Assembly: GCA_020631735.1 (NCBI GenBank)
Contig: CM036231.1
Coordinates: forward strand, 4,181,831 to 4,245,830
From: Saccharum officinarum
Taxonomy: Eukaryota; Streptophyta; Magnoliopsida; Poales; Poaceae
Length of the DNA: 64,000 nucleotides
Direction of reading: 5' to 3'
Numbering within the stretch: the first letter of the stretch is position 1; each line of letters starts with the position of its first letter. The position numbers and the translations under genes are program-made. The notes beneath the pieces were generated by a model. It saw only the letters and a list, made by a program, of their open reading frames with translations. It did not search any database and was not told the DNA's origin. This document shows positions 21,446 through 31,566 of the stretch, piece after piece.

Positions 21446-23582
21446 ATGGCTAACCTGGAACGCCCTATCCCGTCGGCCATGGTGATCTGGTTCGGGAGTT
21501 TGGAGTTCATGTCGCTCGGCTCTGGCTACGACATGGTCCTACTTCCGCCCAGGCACCCAACCGACGAGGACTACGAGCTCTCCCAGCCCGGGGGAGCAAT
21601 CCACCGGCACCGTCACCGTCTTCACCCCGCGGAGGGCGATGGGGTCCCCCGGTCCGGCACCCCCCAGCCAGGCGCCAGCCTAGATCTCCTTTTGGAAGGT
21701 TTGGGAAGGACGAGCTTGGCTGAGGGTGACATGCCGATGGAAAATCTCGCCGCTCCCCCGTCCGGTGAGACACCACTGTCTAGAGCATCCATTTCAGCAC
21801 GGGCAGCGACATCTTCATCACCATTCCCGTTTGGGCTAGACTCGGTTGCCCGGGTGTACGCATCCTCCGTGAGCACTCGCATGAGTGCTTATGAGGAACT
21901 CCCCGGGCACCATCTATGCTCCACTCTGGACCTCGTTGCATCCACACCGGCTTCTGATTATCGGGACTCTACGGAGACACCGAAAATAGAGCCCCGTGTG
22001 ACTGCTTCTTTACATCGCCGCCTCAGTGACGATTGGCAACGGCCACACGTTCCCCCGTCATATTACTACTTTGGTGCTCCTGACTCCGACTCGGCTGACG
22101 ACACCTATGATCCGACCCGCGAATGCTTCAACATCGACGTTGAAAGCACTTCGGAATCAGAGGACGAAGAGCCAGTCGAAGGAAGGCACACGCCACCTCA
22201 TGTTGAGCTTCCTGCCGAGCGAGACGAGCCTCAGTTCCTTGCGGATCAAGGAGCGCAGGACAGGCTTGACAAGGAACGGGAAAACCTGGATCTACTCCAA
22301 CAAACCCTCGAGCGTGAGCGTGTGGAACACGCACTTGGCGGGAGAGCTCGCGAGAGAGCTCGCGACGTCAACCATCGCATCAACGAGGACCGGGTGGTCG
22401 ACCCCCCGGTTTTCGCCCGAGCCAGCCAGAACGTCGTCGCCGCCGCCATGCTCCTCCGCAACATGCCCGAGCCATCAAACCCCGACGCCCATCGGGCTCA
22501 AGATGAAATCCGAGAACTCCTCGAGACCGCCACCATGCAGCAGGCCGAGAGCTCTGCCTTGAGGCGATGCGAGGCAGCCTCGGAGCGGATCCTCGAGCCT
22601 TCCCGACAGGAGAGAGAAGCCTTGGTTCACCCCGAGCCTGCCCGGCGAAACCGGGTAGCACCGGCCCCTGAGCCCACCGACAACGACCGCGAGCCTCGAG
22701 ACACCCGTGGCAACATCGTCGAGCGCCGCACGCGCAAGCACGATGACGGTGTGGCTCGAGGCTACCATGTCCACAGGGGCGGACGCTACGACAGCTCGGA
22801 AGATCGTAGCCCTTCACCCGAGCCCCCGGGTCCTTGGGTCTTCAGTAAGGCAATCCGTGAGACGGTGCCCCCGGCTCAGTTTCGCCCCCCACGACTCTCA
22901 CCAAGTACAACGGCGAAACCAAACCTGAACTTTGGCTCGCCGATTTCTGCTTGGCGTGTCAGTTGGCGGGGCCACCGACGACCGGGTCATCATTCGACAA
23001 CTCCCCCTGTTCCTCTCCGACACCGCCTGAGCCTGGCTCGAGGATCTCCCACCTCGGCAGATCCACGACTGGGACGATCTCGTGAGGGTGTTCGAGGGAA
23101 ATTTCAAGGGGACCTACATGCGCCCCGACAACTCGTGGGACCTCCGGAGCTGCAAGCAGAAACCAGATGAATCCCTCCGAGACTACCTCCGACGCTTCTC
23201 CCGGCAGCGTACCGAGCTCCCCAACATCACCGACTCCGACGTAATTACGGCCTTCCTCTCTGGCACCACCTGTAAGGAGTTGGTCCGAGAATTGGGCCGT
23301 AACACCCCACTCACTGCCAACGGATTGATGGACATCGTCACCAACTTCGCCACCGGCGAGGAGGCGGTTGGTGCAATCTTTGGCGGCGACTCGGAAAGGG
23401 GGGAGCAGAAGGTCGACGATCCCGCGAGTTCCACCCGAGGCCCCAAGAGAAACAACCGCAAGAAGAAGAAAGGCCAGCAGGGCAAGCTCGAGGCCCCGGC
23501 CGACGAGCTCGTCGCTGGTACCGAGCACAAGAAACCTCGAGGCCGCCATGGGAAGGGTCGTACATCATCGCAGAAGTACTAA
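21446..23582 (+). pseudogene. gag of Tat-like element (one frame change)
   Basis: ATG 21446 opens a frame of about 495 codons until sense is lost near 22925. Its first part is acidic and disordered-looking. A charged helical region with LDKERENLDLLQQTLERE follows around residues 275-300. The gag core then continues in another frame from about 22900 and is clear in 23082-23582: FEGNFKGTYMRPDNSWDL, KPDESLRDYLRRFSRQRTEL and a basic C-terminus with KRNNRKKKKGQQGK, ending at TAA 23580-23582. Gag would package RNA of this or a partner element. Since pol is absent, gag is the only sense-strand protein of the element. A single net frame difference separates the halves; a sequencing error is possible. 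Confidence 0.8.
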
Positions 23583-23592
23583 AGCCGGGCGC

Positions 23593-24033
23593 CTACAAGC
23601 TACCCAACGCGGGGCCTTCAACATCGTGGCCGTAACAATCACACTTACCCTCGATGTGGGTCTGCAGGCCCACGACCTCGTTGCGAAGCCCCCCGCAAGT
23701 TCGCTCGAGCCCCAGGAAGGCGCTGTCCTTGTCACTGATGGCTGCCTTTAGCGCCTCGATCTCCTGCCGAGCAGACTCGAGAGCTGCGAACTTCTCTTGG
23801 ACGGCTCCCTTCAGCGTCGTGACCTCGACGTTGAGGGTGTCGCGCTGAAGGCTAACCTGGGAGACATCCTCCTCGAGCTCCTTCACCCGCATGGACAGGG
23901 GCTCGAGATCCCTGCGGGCCTGGGCAGCCTCCTCCCGAGCCTTGTCCATGCCAGTGCGCATCACGGCCTCGGCCGCCCATGCTTGCGTCGCTTCTTCTTT
24001 CACCACCGCGTACGCGACGCGCAGCTCAGCCAT
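23593..24033 (-). CDS. antisense coiled-coil ORF of Tat-like element
   Basis: A 146-codon open frame on the strand opposite to gag, starting MAELRVAYAVVKEEATQA. Almost the whole length is heptad-like: KAREEAAQARRDLEPL, VKELEEDVSQVSLQRDTL and SARQEIEALKAAISDKDSAF, so a long coiled coil is likely. It begins just 10 bp beyond the gag stop, tail to tail. Antisense ORFs between pol and the 3' LTR are known in Tat-lineage elements such as Grande; here pol is missing between gag and this ORF. The role is unknown. It may be part of a longer antisense gene whose 5' part is not recognisable. Expression is not shown. Confidence 0.5.
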   Translation of the reverse strand: MAELRVAYAVVKEEATQAWAAEAVMRTGMDKAREEAAQARRDLEPLSMRVKELEEDVSQVSLQRDTLNVEVTTLKGAVQEKFAALESARQEIEALKAAISDKDSAFLGLERTCGGLRNEVVGLQTHIEGKCDCYGHDVEGPALGSL

Positions 24034-24415
24034 CTCGGCGTTCCGATCGGATAGTCGTTTCTGGGCCCCGTCTCGACCGTATCGAGCACCGCTACCTCTG
24101 CCGGTTCGGACCCCTCGACAGCAGGCTCCGGGCCAGCAACCACCGTGGCGTCGACTGACCCCTAGGCCTTAACTTTATATGCCCAGGCGGAAGCCCAATG
24201 GCCGCGCGAGAACGTAGGAACAGTTTCCCGCATTAAATGTGCTCACCTAACCGTTTTCTTACATCTCGCAGGAGTCGGGCACGTGGCCGTCCCCCACGTC
24301 GTGACCACACGCCACGTCGCCCACTACCGCGCCGATCTCGCCTCCCCAAAAGACGCGCCCGGCTAACGAACGATGGAGGAATCTGCGGACGAATATCCCC
24401 AGGTATGTGGAAAAT

Positions 24416-25900
24416 GGGCCCGAAGCCCGCAATAAGTCTCGAGGGAGCGAAAGCTGGCCCTCGAACAGGGTTCGACAGCTGCCCTCGAGCAACAGAGTTA
24501 GGGACGACCCAGGGTGCGCCCGTACATGGTCAAGGGCTCGAGCCATGCTCTCGAGGCACCCCAGGACGTATTCGAGGCCGAAGGAGAAGGTCGTCATAGG
24601 AATCCCTCTGGGGGAGGCATCGAGCCCTCGAATCCTGTCAAAGGGAATCGAGATCCACATGACCACTTCTTGGCATCTTTGAGGGCGCCTCCGGGCCACT
24701 AGCCGACCCCTAACGAATGGGGCACGGGCTCTCACTCGAATTCCCCCGCTAGCAGCTCACCGGAGATCGTCGGAACTCGCGCCCAAATGAGGGTAGTACG
24801 ACATTCTCCACCCCTCCTCTTTTTTTTCAGAAAAGGAGCGTGAGGGTCGCAAAAGACGATCGGTACTTTGATCGACCTCGTGCGCGCGAGGCTCGGGGTC
24901 CCGACCGCAGAAACGGGCCCCGAGCCCGGAATAAGCCTCGAGGGAGCGAAAGCTGGCCCTCGAACAGGGTTCGACAGCTGCCCTCGAGCAACAGAGTTAG
25001 GGACGACCTAGGGTGCACCCGTACATGGCCAAGGGCTCGAGCCACGCTCTCGAGGCACCCTAGGACGTATTTGAGGCCGAAGGAGAAGGTCATCGTAGGA
25101 ATCCCTCCGGGGGAGGTATCGAGCCCTCGAATCCTGTCGAAGGGAATCGAGATCCACACGACCACTTCTTGGCATCTTTGAGGGCGCCTCCGGGCCACTA
25201 GCCGACCCCTAACAAACGGGGCACGAGCTCTCACTCGAATTCCCCCGCTAGCAGCTCACCGGAGATCGTCGGAACTCGCGCCCAAGCGAGGGTAGTACGA
25301 CATTCTCCACCCCTCCTCCTTTTTTTCAGAAAAGGAGCGTGAGGGTCGCAAAAGACGACCGGGACTTTGATCGACCTCGTGCGCGTGAGGCTCGGGGTCC
25401 CGACCGCAGAAACGGGCCCCGAGCCCGGAATAAGCCTCGGGGGAGCGAAAGCTGGCCCTCGAACAGGGTTCGACAGCTGCCCTCGAGCAACAGAGTTAGG
25501 GACGACCCAGGGTGCGCCCGTACATGGCCAAGGGCTCGAGCCACGCTCTCGAGGCACCCCAGGACGTATTCGAGGCCAAAGGAGAAGGTCGTCGTAGGAA
25601 TCCCTCCGGGGGAGGCATCGAGCCCTCGAATCCTGTCGAAGGGAATCGAGATCCACACGACCACTTCTTGGCATCTTTGAGGGCGCCTCCGGGCCACTAG
25701 CTGACCTCTAACGAACGGGGCACGGGCTCTCACTCGAATTCCCCCGCTAGCAGCTCACCGGAGATCGTCGGAACTCGCGCCCAAACGAGGGTAGTACGGC
25801 GTTCTCCACCCCTCCTCCTTTTTTCGGAAAAGGAGCGTGAGGGTCGCGTAGCAAAAGATGGCCAGGACCCTGATCGACCTCGCGCGCGCGAGGCTCGGGG
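24416..25900 (+). repeat. Tandem repeat, ~3 copies of 499 bp, before 3' LTR
   Basis: Units begin gggcccgaagcc / gggccccgagcc at 24416, 24915 and 25414, exactly 499 bp apart; the third fades near 25860. They are about 95 percent alike by eye. Minus-strand ORFs of about 135 codons recur in each unit but are GC-driven shadows. Arrays here are common in Tat-lineage elements. Confidence 0.9.
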
Positions 25901-26085
25901 GCTTGACCACAACGAATCGTTCCCCAATCAAACACGTACAAGACCTCGGAGGAGTGTCAATACTCCACCGAGGCCTCGGGGGCTACATCCGGCAGGTGCG
26001 CTCGCGCGCCCCCGCCGGAAAAAATCACGGCGCTACGACTCCAATTCTGACCAACCTCTGGGAGAGTGATCACACACTCACCCAA

Positions 26086-26100
26086 AGGCTCGGGGGCTAC
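26086..26100 (+). promoter_or_regulatory. Polypurine tract of Tat-like element
   Basis: aggctcgggggctac ends at the base before the 3' LTR. Similar cgggggct(a/t) motifs occur at about 25896 and 25976, so the tract seems to have decoy copies. Confidence 0.65.
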
Positions 26101-27253
26101 TGTCGGTACCAACAGTACGGGGGTACCCGCACCTATCGCCAAAAAACTAACACGACCGAAACCGCAATAAAAGATAGCCCGCCTCGACCGCGTACCCAGT
26201 CAGTCTCGTACGAGGCCCGCTCGACGGGGCGCCTCGACCGCGCCCCGGCTCCGACTCGTACGAGGCCCGCTCGACGGGGCGCCTCGACCGCGCCCCGGCT
26301 TCGACTCGTACGAGGCCCGCTAGACGGGGCGCCTCGACCGCGCCCCATCCCGTGCCGCAAGGTACTTCAACAACGCTCCGACCCACGCGAGGCTCGACCG
26401 CCCGCTAGGGAGAACTCCGACTCGTGTGAGCCCGGACCGAGCACCTCGACACCTTTTCTTTGCCTACCCCAGGACAAAAGCCATAGCATTCAATGCGGTT
26501 ACCTACTACCACCTACCGGCATGGCTGCGGCCAGGATCGACGTGGGAGCAATACCCGTGTCAGATCTCACTGTTTTACCGCCCATCCCGTGATGGGAGGT
26601 GAAACCCGTCACTATACCCACCTTACCGCGCACTGTTCACCATCAATCACCCTCGAGGGAGGATAAGACAAGGCCCGTTCTCCGCGATATCAGGGATTTG
26701 GCCTTATCCATCCGGCCTCGACCCGGCCTCGACCCAGCCCCGACGCTCGACTTAGTTCAAAGGACGGTATGGCATGGCGCTCTAGGTCATTTCGCCATCT
26801 TGTCTCCCACAACGTCAGGGTGTCCAGGGATGGCCGGCCATTCCCAAGGCACGTCGCTACAGTCAACTCAACAGGAATCGACAAAACATCACCTCAAGGC
26901 TCCCCGTCGTCTTGGCCTCCCCTCACCCTATAAAAGGGCAGGCCAGGGTTCAACAGAGGGGGGGACGAAGACAGAACGAAAAACACAAAACAGAAGATCG
27001 ACATCTCAAGCAACCGCCTTTTTCCTCTTTTCTCTTTGAGACTTGGGCTCGACACCCTCTCTCGCATGCTTGTAACCCCTACACGAGCACTTCGGTGCAA
27101 GGAAATACAAACATCTCCCCCCGCTGGACGTAGGGCCTTCTTTTGCCCGAACCAGGATAAACCCCCGTGTGTTCTCCTTGCATCACCATCCAGGAAAGAG
27201 ACACGCAGCATTTACTCGTTGGTTTAGGACCCCCTCGGGTCCGAACACCGACA
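26101..27253 (+). repeat. 3' LTR of Tat-like element
   Basis: 1153 bp, same termini as the 5' LTR, TATA box at 26939-26946, three 50-bp units. The length difference of 51 bp is explained by the missing unit plus one base. Confidence 0.95.
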
Positions 27254-27258
27254 CAAAG

Positions 27259-28200
27259 TGAGAAACCTACTACTCCTCCTAAATTGATCAAGATCACTCC
27301 ACCTGAGCCCACTTTGCCTATCACCAAAGATGGAGTGTTTGAAGAACCTCCAAAAGCTCCACCCTAGAAACAAGTTTGGGTTCCAAAACCTAACTATCTC
27401 AAGAACCCACTTGATACTCTACCAAACATCTCTGAGGATCCCCTTCCAAAAGCCAAAAAGCCACCAAGAGTGAACCATATCCACAAGAGAGTGAGCCAAC
27501 AACCACCTAAGAGAGGTGAGGTATCACTGTGACTACTACCATAGGGATGGTCACCTTGTCGAGTTTTGCTTTAGGAGGAAGAGAGATGAGCGACGAGAGT
27601 ACGAGTTGAACAACCGAAACATGTACCGCCAACCCCATGGAGTACATGTGCCACCTATTTAGAGGTGCAATGCTAGACCTAGAGGTGCAATGCCTCGAGG
27701 TGCTAGGTCTCATGTTGCAAGACCACGCGGTGGTCGTGCCTGACATGGTTTAGGTCATGATCAAGATGATTTTGGACCTCGCAGTAGTGGCTTTCAGTCC
27801 TACAGCTCTAGTGGACCACGTTTTCCCCCACGTGGTGAACGCTTTTCTCAAATGGGACATGGTATGATTGGTATTTTTCCTAACACTTTTCTAGAGCAAA
27901 TGAGCCAACACTGGTATCCTTCATAGTTTACTAACCCTAGTGTTATGCCATTTGCTCATCCCATGGCCTTCTATTGATGTAGGTTGAAGGCCTAGAGAAT
28001 ACGTGGCTCATTGATTCTGGTTGTTCACGCCACATGACTAGAAGTTCAAAATAGTTCTCTAGCCTCAATCCCGTGCAATGTAAGGAGTACATCACATTTA
28101 GGGATAATAGCAAAGGTAAGGTGCTTTCTTGTGGGACCATTCGGGTCAACGAGAGTTGTCTTGAAGGATGTTGCCTTGCTTTCGAATTTGCATTTCAATT
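27259..28200 (+). pseudogene. gag C-terminus and protease, host copia element
   Basis: After the nested element the copia frame continues with EKPTTPPKLIKITPPEPT and WVPKPNYLKNPLDTLP. Histidine/arginine- and glycine-rich segments follow, and then the protease active site ENTWLIDSGCSRHMT at about 28000-28045, with the D-S-G catalytic triad intact. The protease would cut the polyprotein. Stops near 27366, 27530, 27660 and 27742 interrupt the region. The order gag, protease, then integrase identifies Ty1/copia rather than gypsy. Confidence 0.8.
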
Positions 28201-29640
28201 TGCTTTTAGTTTCGCAACTCCATTAGGATGGCTTTAAAGTGTGCTTTAAGATCGGCTTGTCTCGAGTTCTTGATTCTCAGGGAAATCTTGTTGGCCAGAT
28301 TGTCCCTTTTGGCCATGTCTTTTGAGCTAATTTTTCTCACTCCTTTGGCTCTTCTTGATGTTTGGTGGACGGATCCTCCTTTGAGCTTTGAAAGTGGCAT
28401 AGGAGACTGGGTCACTTGAGTTTTGACTTACTAGCTAGGTTGAGCTCAATTGACTTATTCCGAGGATTGCCCAAGTTAAAATTTGAGAGGGATTCGGTTT
28501 GCCACCCTTGTTGTCATGGGAAGATGGTTGCCGCTTCTCACCTACCTGTGAACCAAGTCATGACTAAGGAACCCGGCGAGTTACCTCATATGGACACAGT
28601 TGGTCTAGCTCAGGTTCGGTCAGATGGTAAAAAGTGGTACATTCTAGTAATCATGGATGACTTTTATCGATACTCTTGGGTGTTTTCATGGAGAGTAAGG
28701 ATAGGCTTTTTCACATGCTTGGAATTTGATTCTTTGGTTGCAAAATGAGTTCTCTAAGAATGTCATGAGAGCAATTTGTAATGACAAAGGCACAGAATTC
28801 AAGAATACTTGTTTTGAAACCTTTTGTGCTTCTTTGGGCCTCGAGCATCAATTTTTCTCTCCTTATGTCCCCTAGAAAAATGGTGTTGTTGAGCGCAAGA
28901 ATCGGACCCTTGTTGATATGGCTAGGATGATTCTTACTGCGCATAGGACTCCTAGAAGATATTAGGCCGAAGCGATCAACACCGCGTGCCATGTTTTCAA
29001 TCGTATTTTCCTTCGAGCTTTCATGAAGAAGACTTCTTATGAGTTGCGATTCGGATGACTACCCAAGGTAAGCCACTTTAGGGTGTTTGGATGCAAGTGC
29101 TTATCCTAAAACAAGGTAATTCGGATAAGTTCGAGTCTAGGTTTTCTGACATTGTTTTTCTTAGTTATGCTTCTCACTCGCATGCATATCGTGTTCTTAA
29201 CCTTGAAACTTACCAAGTTGTGGAGACCTATGAGGTCACATTTGATGAAACTGTGCCTTGTTCCACTCTTGTCTTTCATTGTGCAGGTGATTAGGAGATT
29301 GGTGAGAGCATCTTTGTGGAGGAGCAGGAAGATGTCAATTGGGGTGATCCTGAGCCGACTCCACCAGCTGCCCCTCTCGAGTCTATGACATCTACTTCAC
29401 CTCATGGCCCTGATCCCTCTTCTTCTACTACATAGGGTCTGTTCGAGCAGCCTCCTTAGCATGCGCCGGCTACACCTGAGGAGGCCCAGCTACTGTTGAG
29501 GGGGAGGCAACTTTTTCAAGGGATGCACCACGACACATTCAGCATCATCACCCACCTTAGACCATGATTGGCGACATCGACCAGTGAGTCATGTGGTCCA
29601 GGTCATATCATATCTCACACTTCACTCACTCTGCTTTTGT
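28201..29640 (+). pseudogene. integrase, host copia element
   Basis: The pre-integrase zinc region reads RRLGHLSFDLLARLSSI and CHPCCHGKM (about 28390-28520), giving the H...C-x2-C pattern. The core follows: ITMDDFYRYSWVF-like sequence near 28645, an NDKGTEF-type segment at 28780 and NGVVERKNRTLVDMARM near 28880, where the catalytic glutamate (VVER) is still present. Frame changes and stops are frequent. A variable serine/proline-rich linker (29290-29620) leads to RT. Integrase would insert the element cDNA. Confidence 0.8.
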
Positions 29641-31190
29641 TGCTTCTTTTGAGCCTCGAGATGTTAGACACGCACTATCTAATTCCGATTGGGTCAATGC
29701 TATGCACGAGGAGTTAGAGAACTTTGAGCGAAACCAGGTGTGAGTTTTAGTCCCACCTCCACCAGATTGCCACCCCATAGGTACAAAGTGGGTTTCCAAG
29801 AACAAGCAGAGTGAGGATGCGGTGGTAGTGAGAAACAAGGCTAGGTTGGTAGCTCAGAGATTTTGCCAGAAAGAGGGTATAGACTATGAGGAAACCTTTG
29901 CTCCTATTGCCCGTTTAGAAGCCATTTGGATCCTTCTAGCATTTGCAGCTTCGAAAAGGGTTCATGCTATATCAGATGGATGTGAAGAGTGCTTTCTTGA
30001 ATGGGTACATAGAGGAAGAGGTTTATGTTAGGCAACCTCTTGGCTTTGAAAATTCTAAGTTCCTCAACCATGTTTTTAAACTTCACAAAGCCTTGTATGG
30101 TTTGAAGCAAGCCCCGAGAGCTTGGTATGAGCGCTTGAAAGATTTCTTACTTGAGAAGGGTTTTAAAATAGGTTCAGTTGATAAAACTTTGTTCCTCCTC
30201 AAGCAAGGCACTAACACTCTCTTGGTTCAGATATACATGGATGATATCATTTTCGGTGGCTTTTCTCATGCATTTGTTGCCAAGTTTGCAGATACTATGA
30301 GCAAGGAATTTGAGATGAGCATGATGGGAGAATTGACTTTCTTCCTTAGGTTGCAAATCAAGCAAACCCGAGAAGGGACGTTCGTGCACCAAGGCAAGTA
30401 CACCAAGGACCTGCTGAAGAAGTTCGATATGGGTGAGGCCAAGCCTCTTTTGACGCCCATGTCGATCACGACGGCCCTAGACGCAGATGAGAAAGGAGAA
30501 GCCGTGGACCAGAAGGAGTACTGCAGCATGATTGGATCATTGCTGTACCTGACGGTGATAAGACCGGACGTCCAATTTGTAGTTTGTCTATGTGTGCGCT
30601 TTTAGTCTTCGCCACGTACGTCTCATCGTCAAGCCATCAAGCGGATCATGAGGTACCTTCGTTTCACACCTAAGTTTGGTCTTTGGTTTTCGGCATCCTC
30701 ATCTCTTTCTCTTTATGGGTATTCTAATATGGATTATGCTGGCTATCATATTGAGAGAAAGTCCACGTCGGGGACTTGTTAATTTATTGGATCTTCTCTT
30801 GTGTCTTGGTCCTCTCGCAAGCAGTCCAGCGTTGCTCAATCCACCACAGAAGCTGAATATGTCGTTGCCGCTGCTTGCTGATCCTAACTGCTTTAGATGA
30901 TAGCTACCCTGAGAGACTATGGCTTATAGTATGGGCAAGTGCCTTTGCTTTGTGACAGCACCAGTGCCATAAGCGTAGCCAAAACTCAGTCCTCAACTCA
31001 AAAACGAAACATATAAAGGTCTGCTTCCACTTCTTGCGAGACCACTATGAGAAAGGGGATATTGACCTACGCCATATTGACACCCAAAACCAACTTGCAG
31101 ATATCTTCACCAAACCCCTTGACCAAGCCCAGCTTGCACACTTGCGGTTTGTTTCCCTTTTTAGAGGAGGAGAACATTTGTGTTGTATAG
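29641..31190 (+). pseudogene. reverse transcriptase and RNase H, host copia element
   Basis: RT starts with the KWVSKNKQ and [20 protein letters not shown] segments (29790-29900). A 220-codon open part (29943-30605) carries [30 protein letters not shown] and the catalytic IYMDDIIFGG. RNase H follows with DYAGYHIERKSTSG, the STTEAEYVVAAAC motif near 30840 and DTQNQLADIFTKPL at 31080-31115. Copia places RT after integrase, as here. Several frame changes (30025, 30605, 30900) disable it. The long intact RT block makes this the best-preserved part of the element. Confidence 0.88.
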
Positions 31191-31566
31191 TAGTTTTGTT
31201 TTCTTTAAAGCTTAGCTTTTGTATTCTGGTTTTCTATATCATATTGTATTGCATTTCATCATGTATATTAGAGCATTTTAAGCTTCATGATTATAACAAT
31301 TAGATTGAAATTATGCTCTATTTGGGATGTTTTGTTTGTACATGATGGTACTTATGGCTTAGGCTCTTTTTGATCAATTGATGCATGTTATGAGCTAAGC
31401 TGTTTTTAAATTGTGAACATGATTAACTACTATTAAAACTTGAAATTTGTTCACCTCTAGGGTTGGCACTAGCATGTGTAGGATTTGTTGAGATCCCCGA
31501 TACTATCGCTTATATGCTAGGTTGCTACGTCTCATGCTTTCAGTTACTCACTTGCTTGGACAAGTT
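31191..31566 (+). other. 3' untranslated region of host copia element
   Basis: AT-rich sequence after RNase H without ORF support. It ends where a reverse-orientation LTR begins (tgtagggtcg at 31567). Its continuation after that insertion is not certain. Confidence 0.5.

Larger units (their letters stand above)
20181..27253 (+). mobile_element. Gag-only Tat-like Ty3/gypsy element
   Basis: A 7.07-kb element inserted in copia gag, flanked by the 5-bp duplication caaag (20176-20180 and 27254-27258). The LTRs are 20181-21384 and 26101-27253, both tgtcggtacc...cacc gaca. Inside are a primer site, a gag gene, an antisense coiled-coil ORF and three 499-bp tandem repeats. No protease, RT, RNase H or integrase is visible, so it must rely on enzymes from another element. 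The LTRs differ by only about 2 percent by eye, mostly C/T changes, so it is much younger than the elements around it. The layout recalls the maize Zeon/Cinful pair and other Tat-lineage elements; the family name is inference. Confidence 0.88.

Noticed and set aside
24259..25733. Three similar minus-strand ORFs of about 135-158 codons
   Set aside because: They recur because of the 499-bp tandem repeat and GC bias; no protein family resemblance.
24416..25900. CRISPR-like array
   Set aside because: Units are 499 bp with no spacer pattern, inside a plant retrotransposon.
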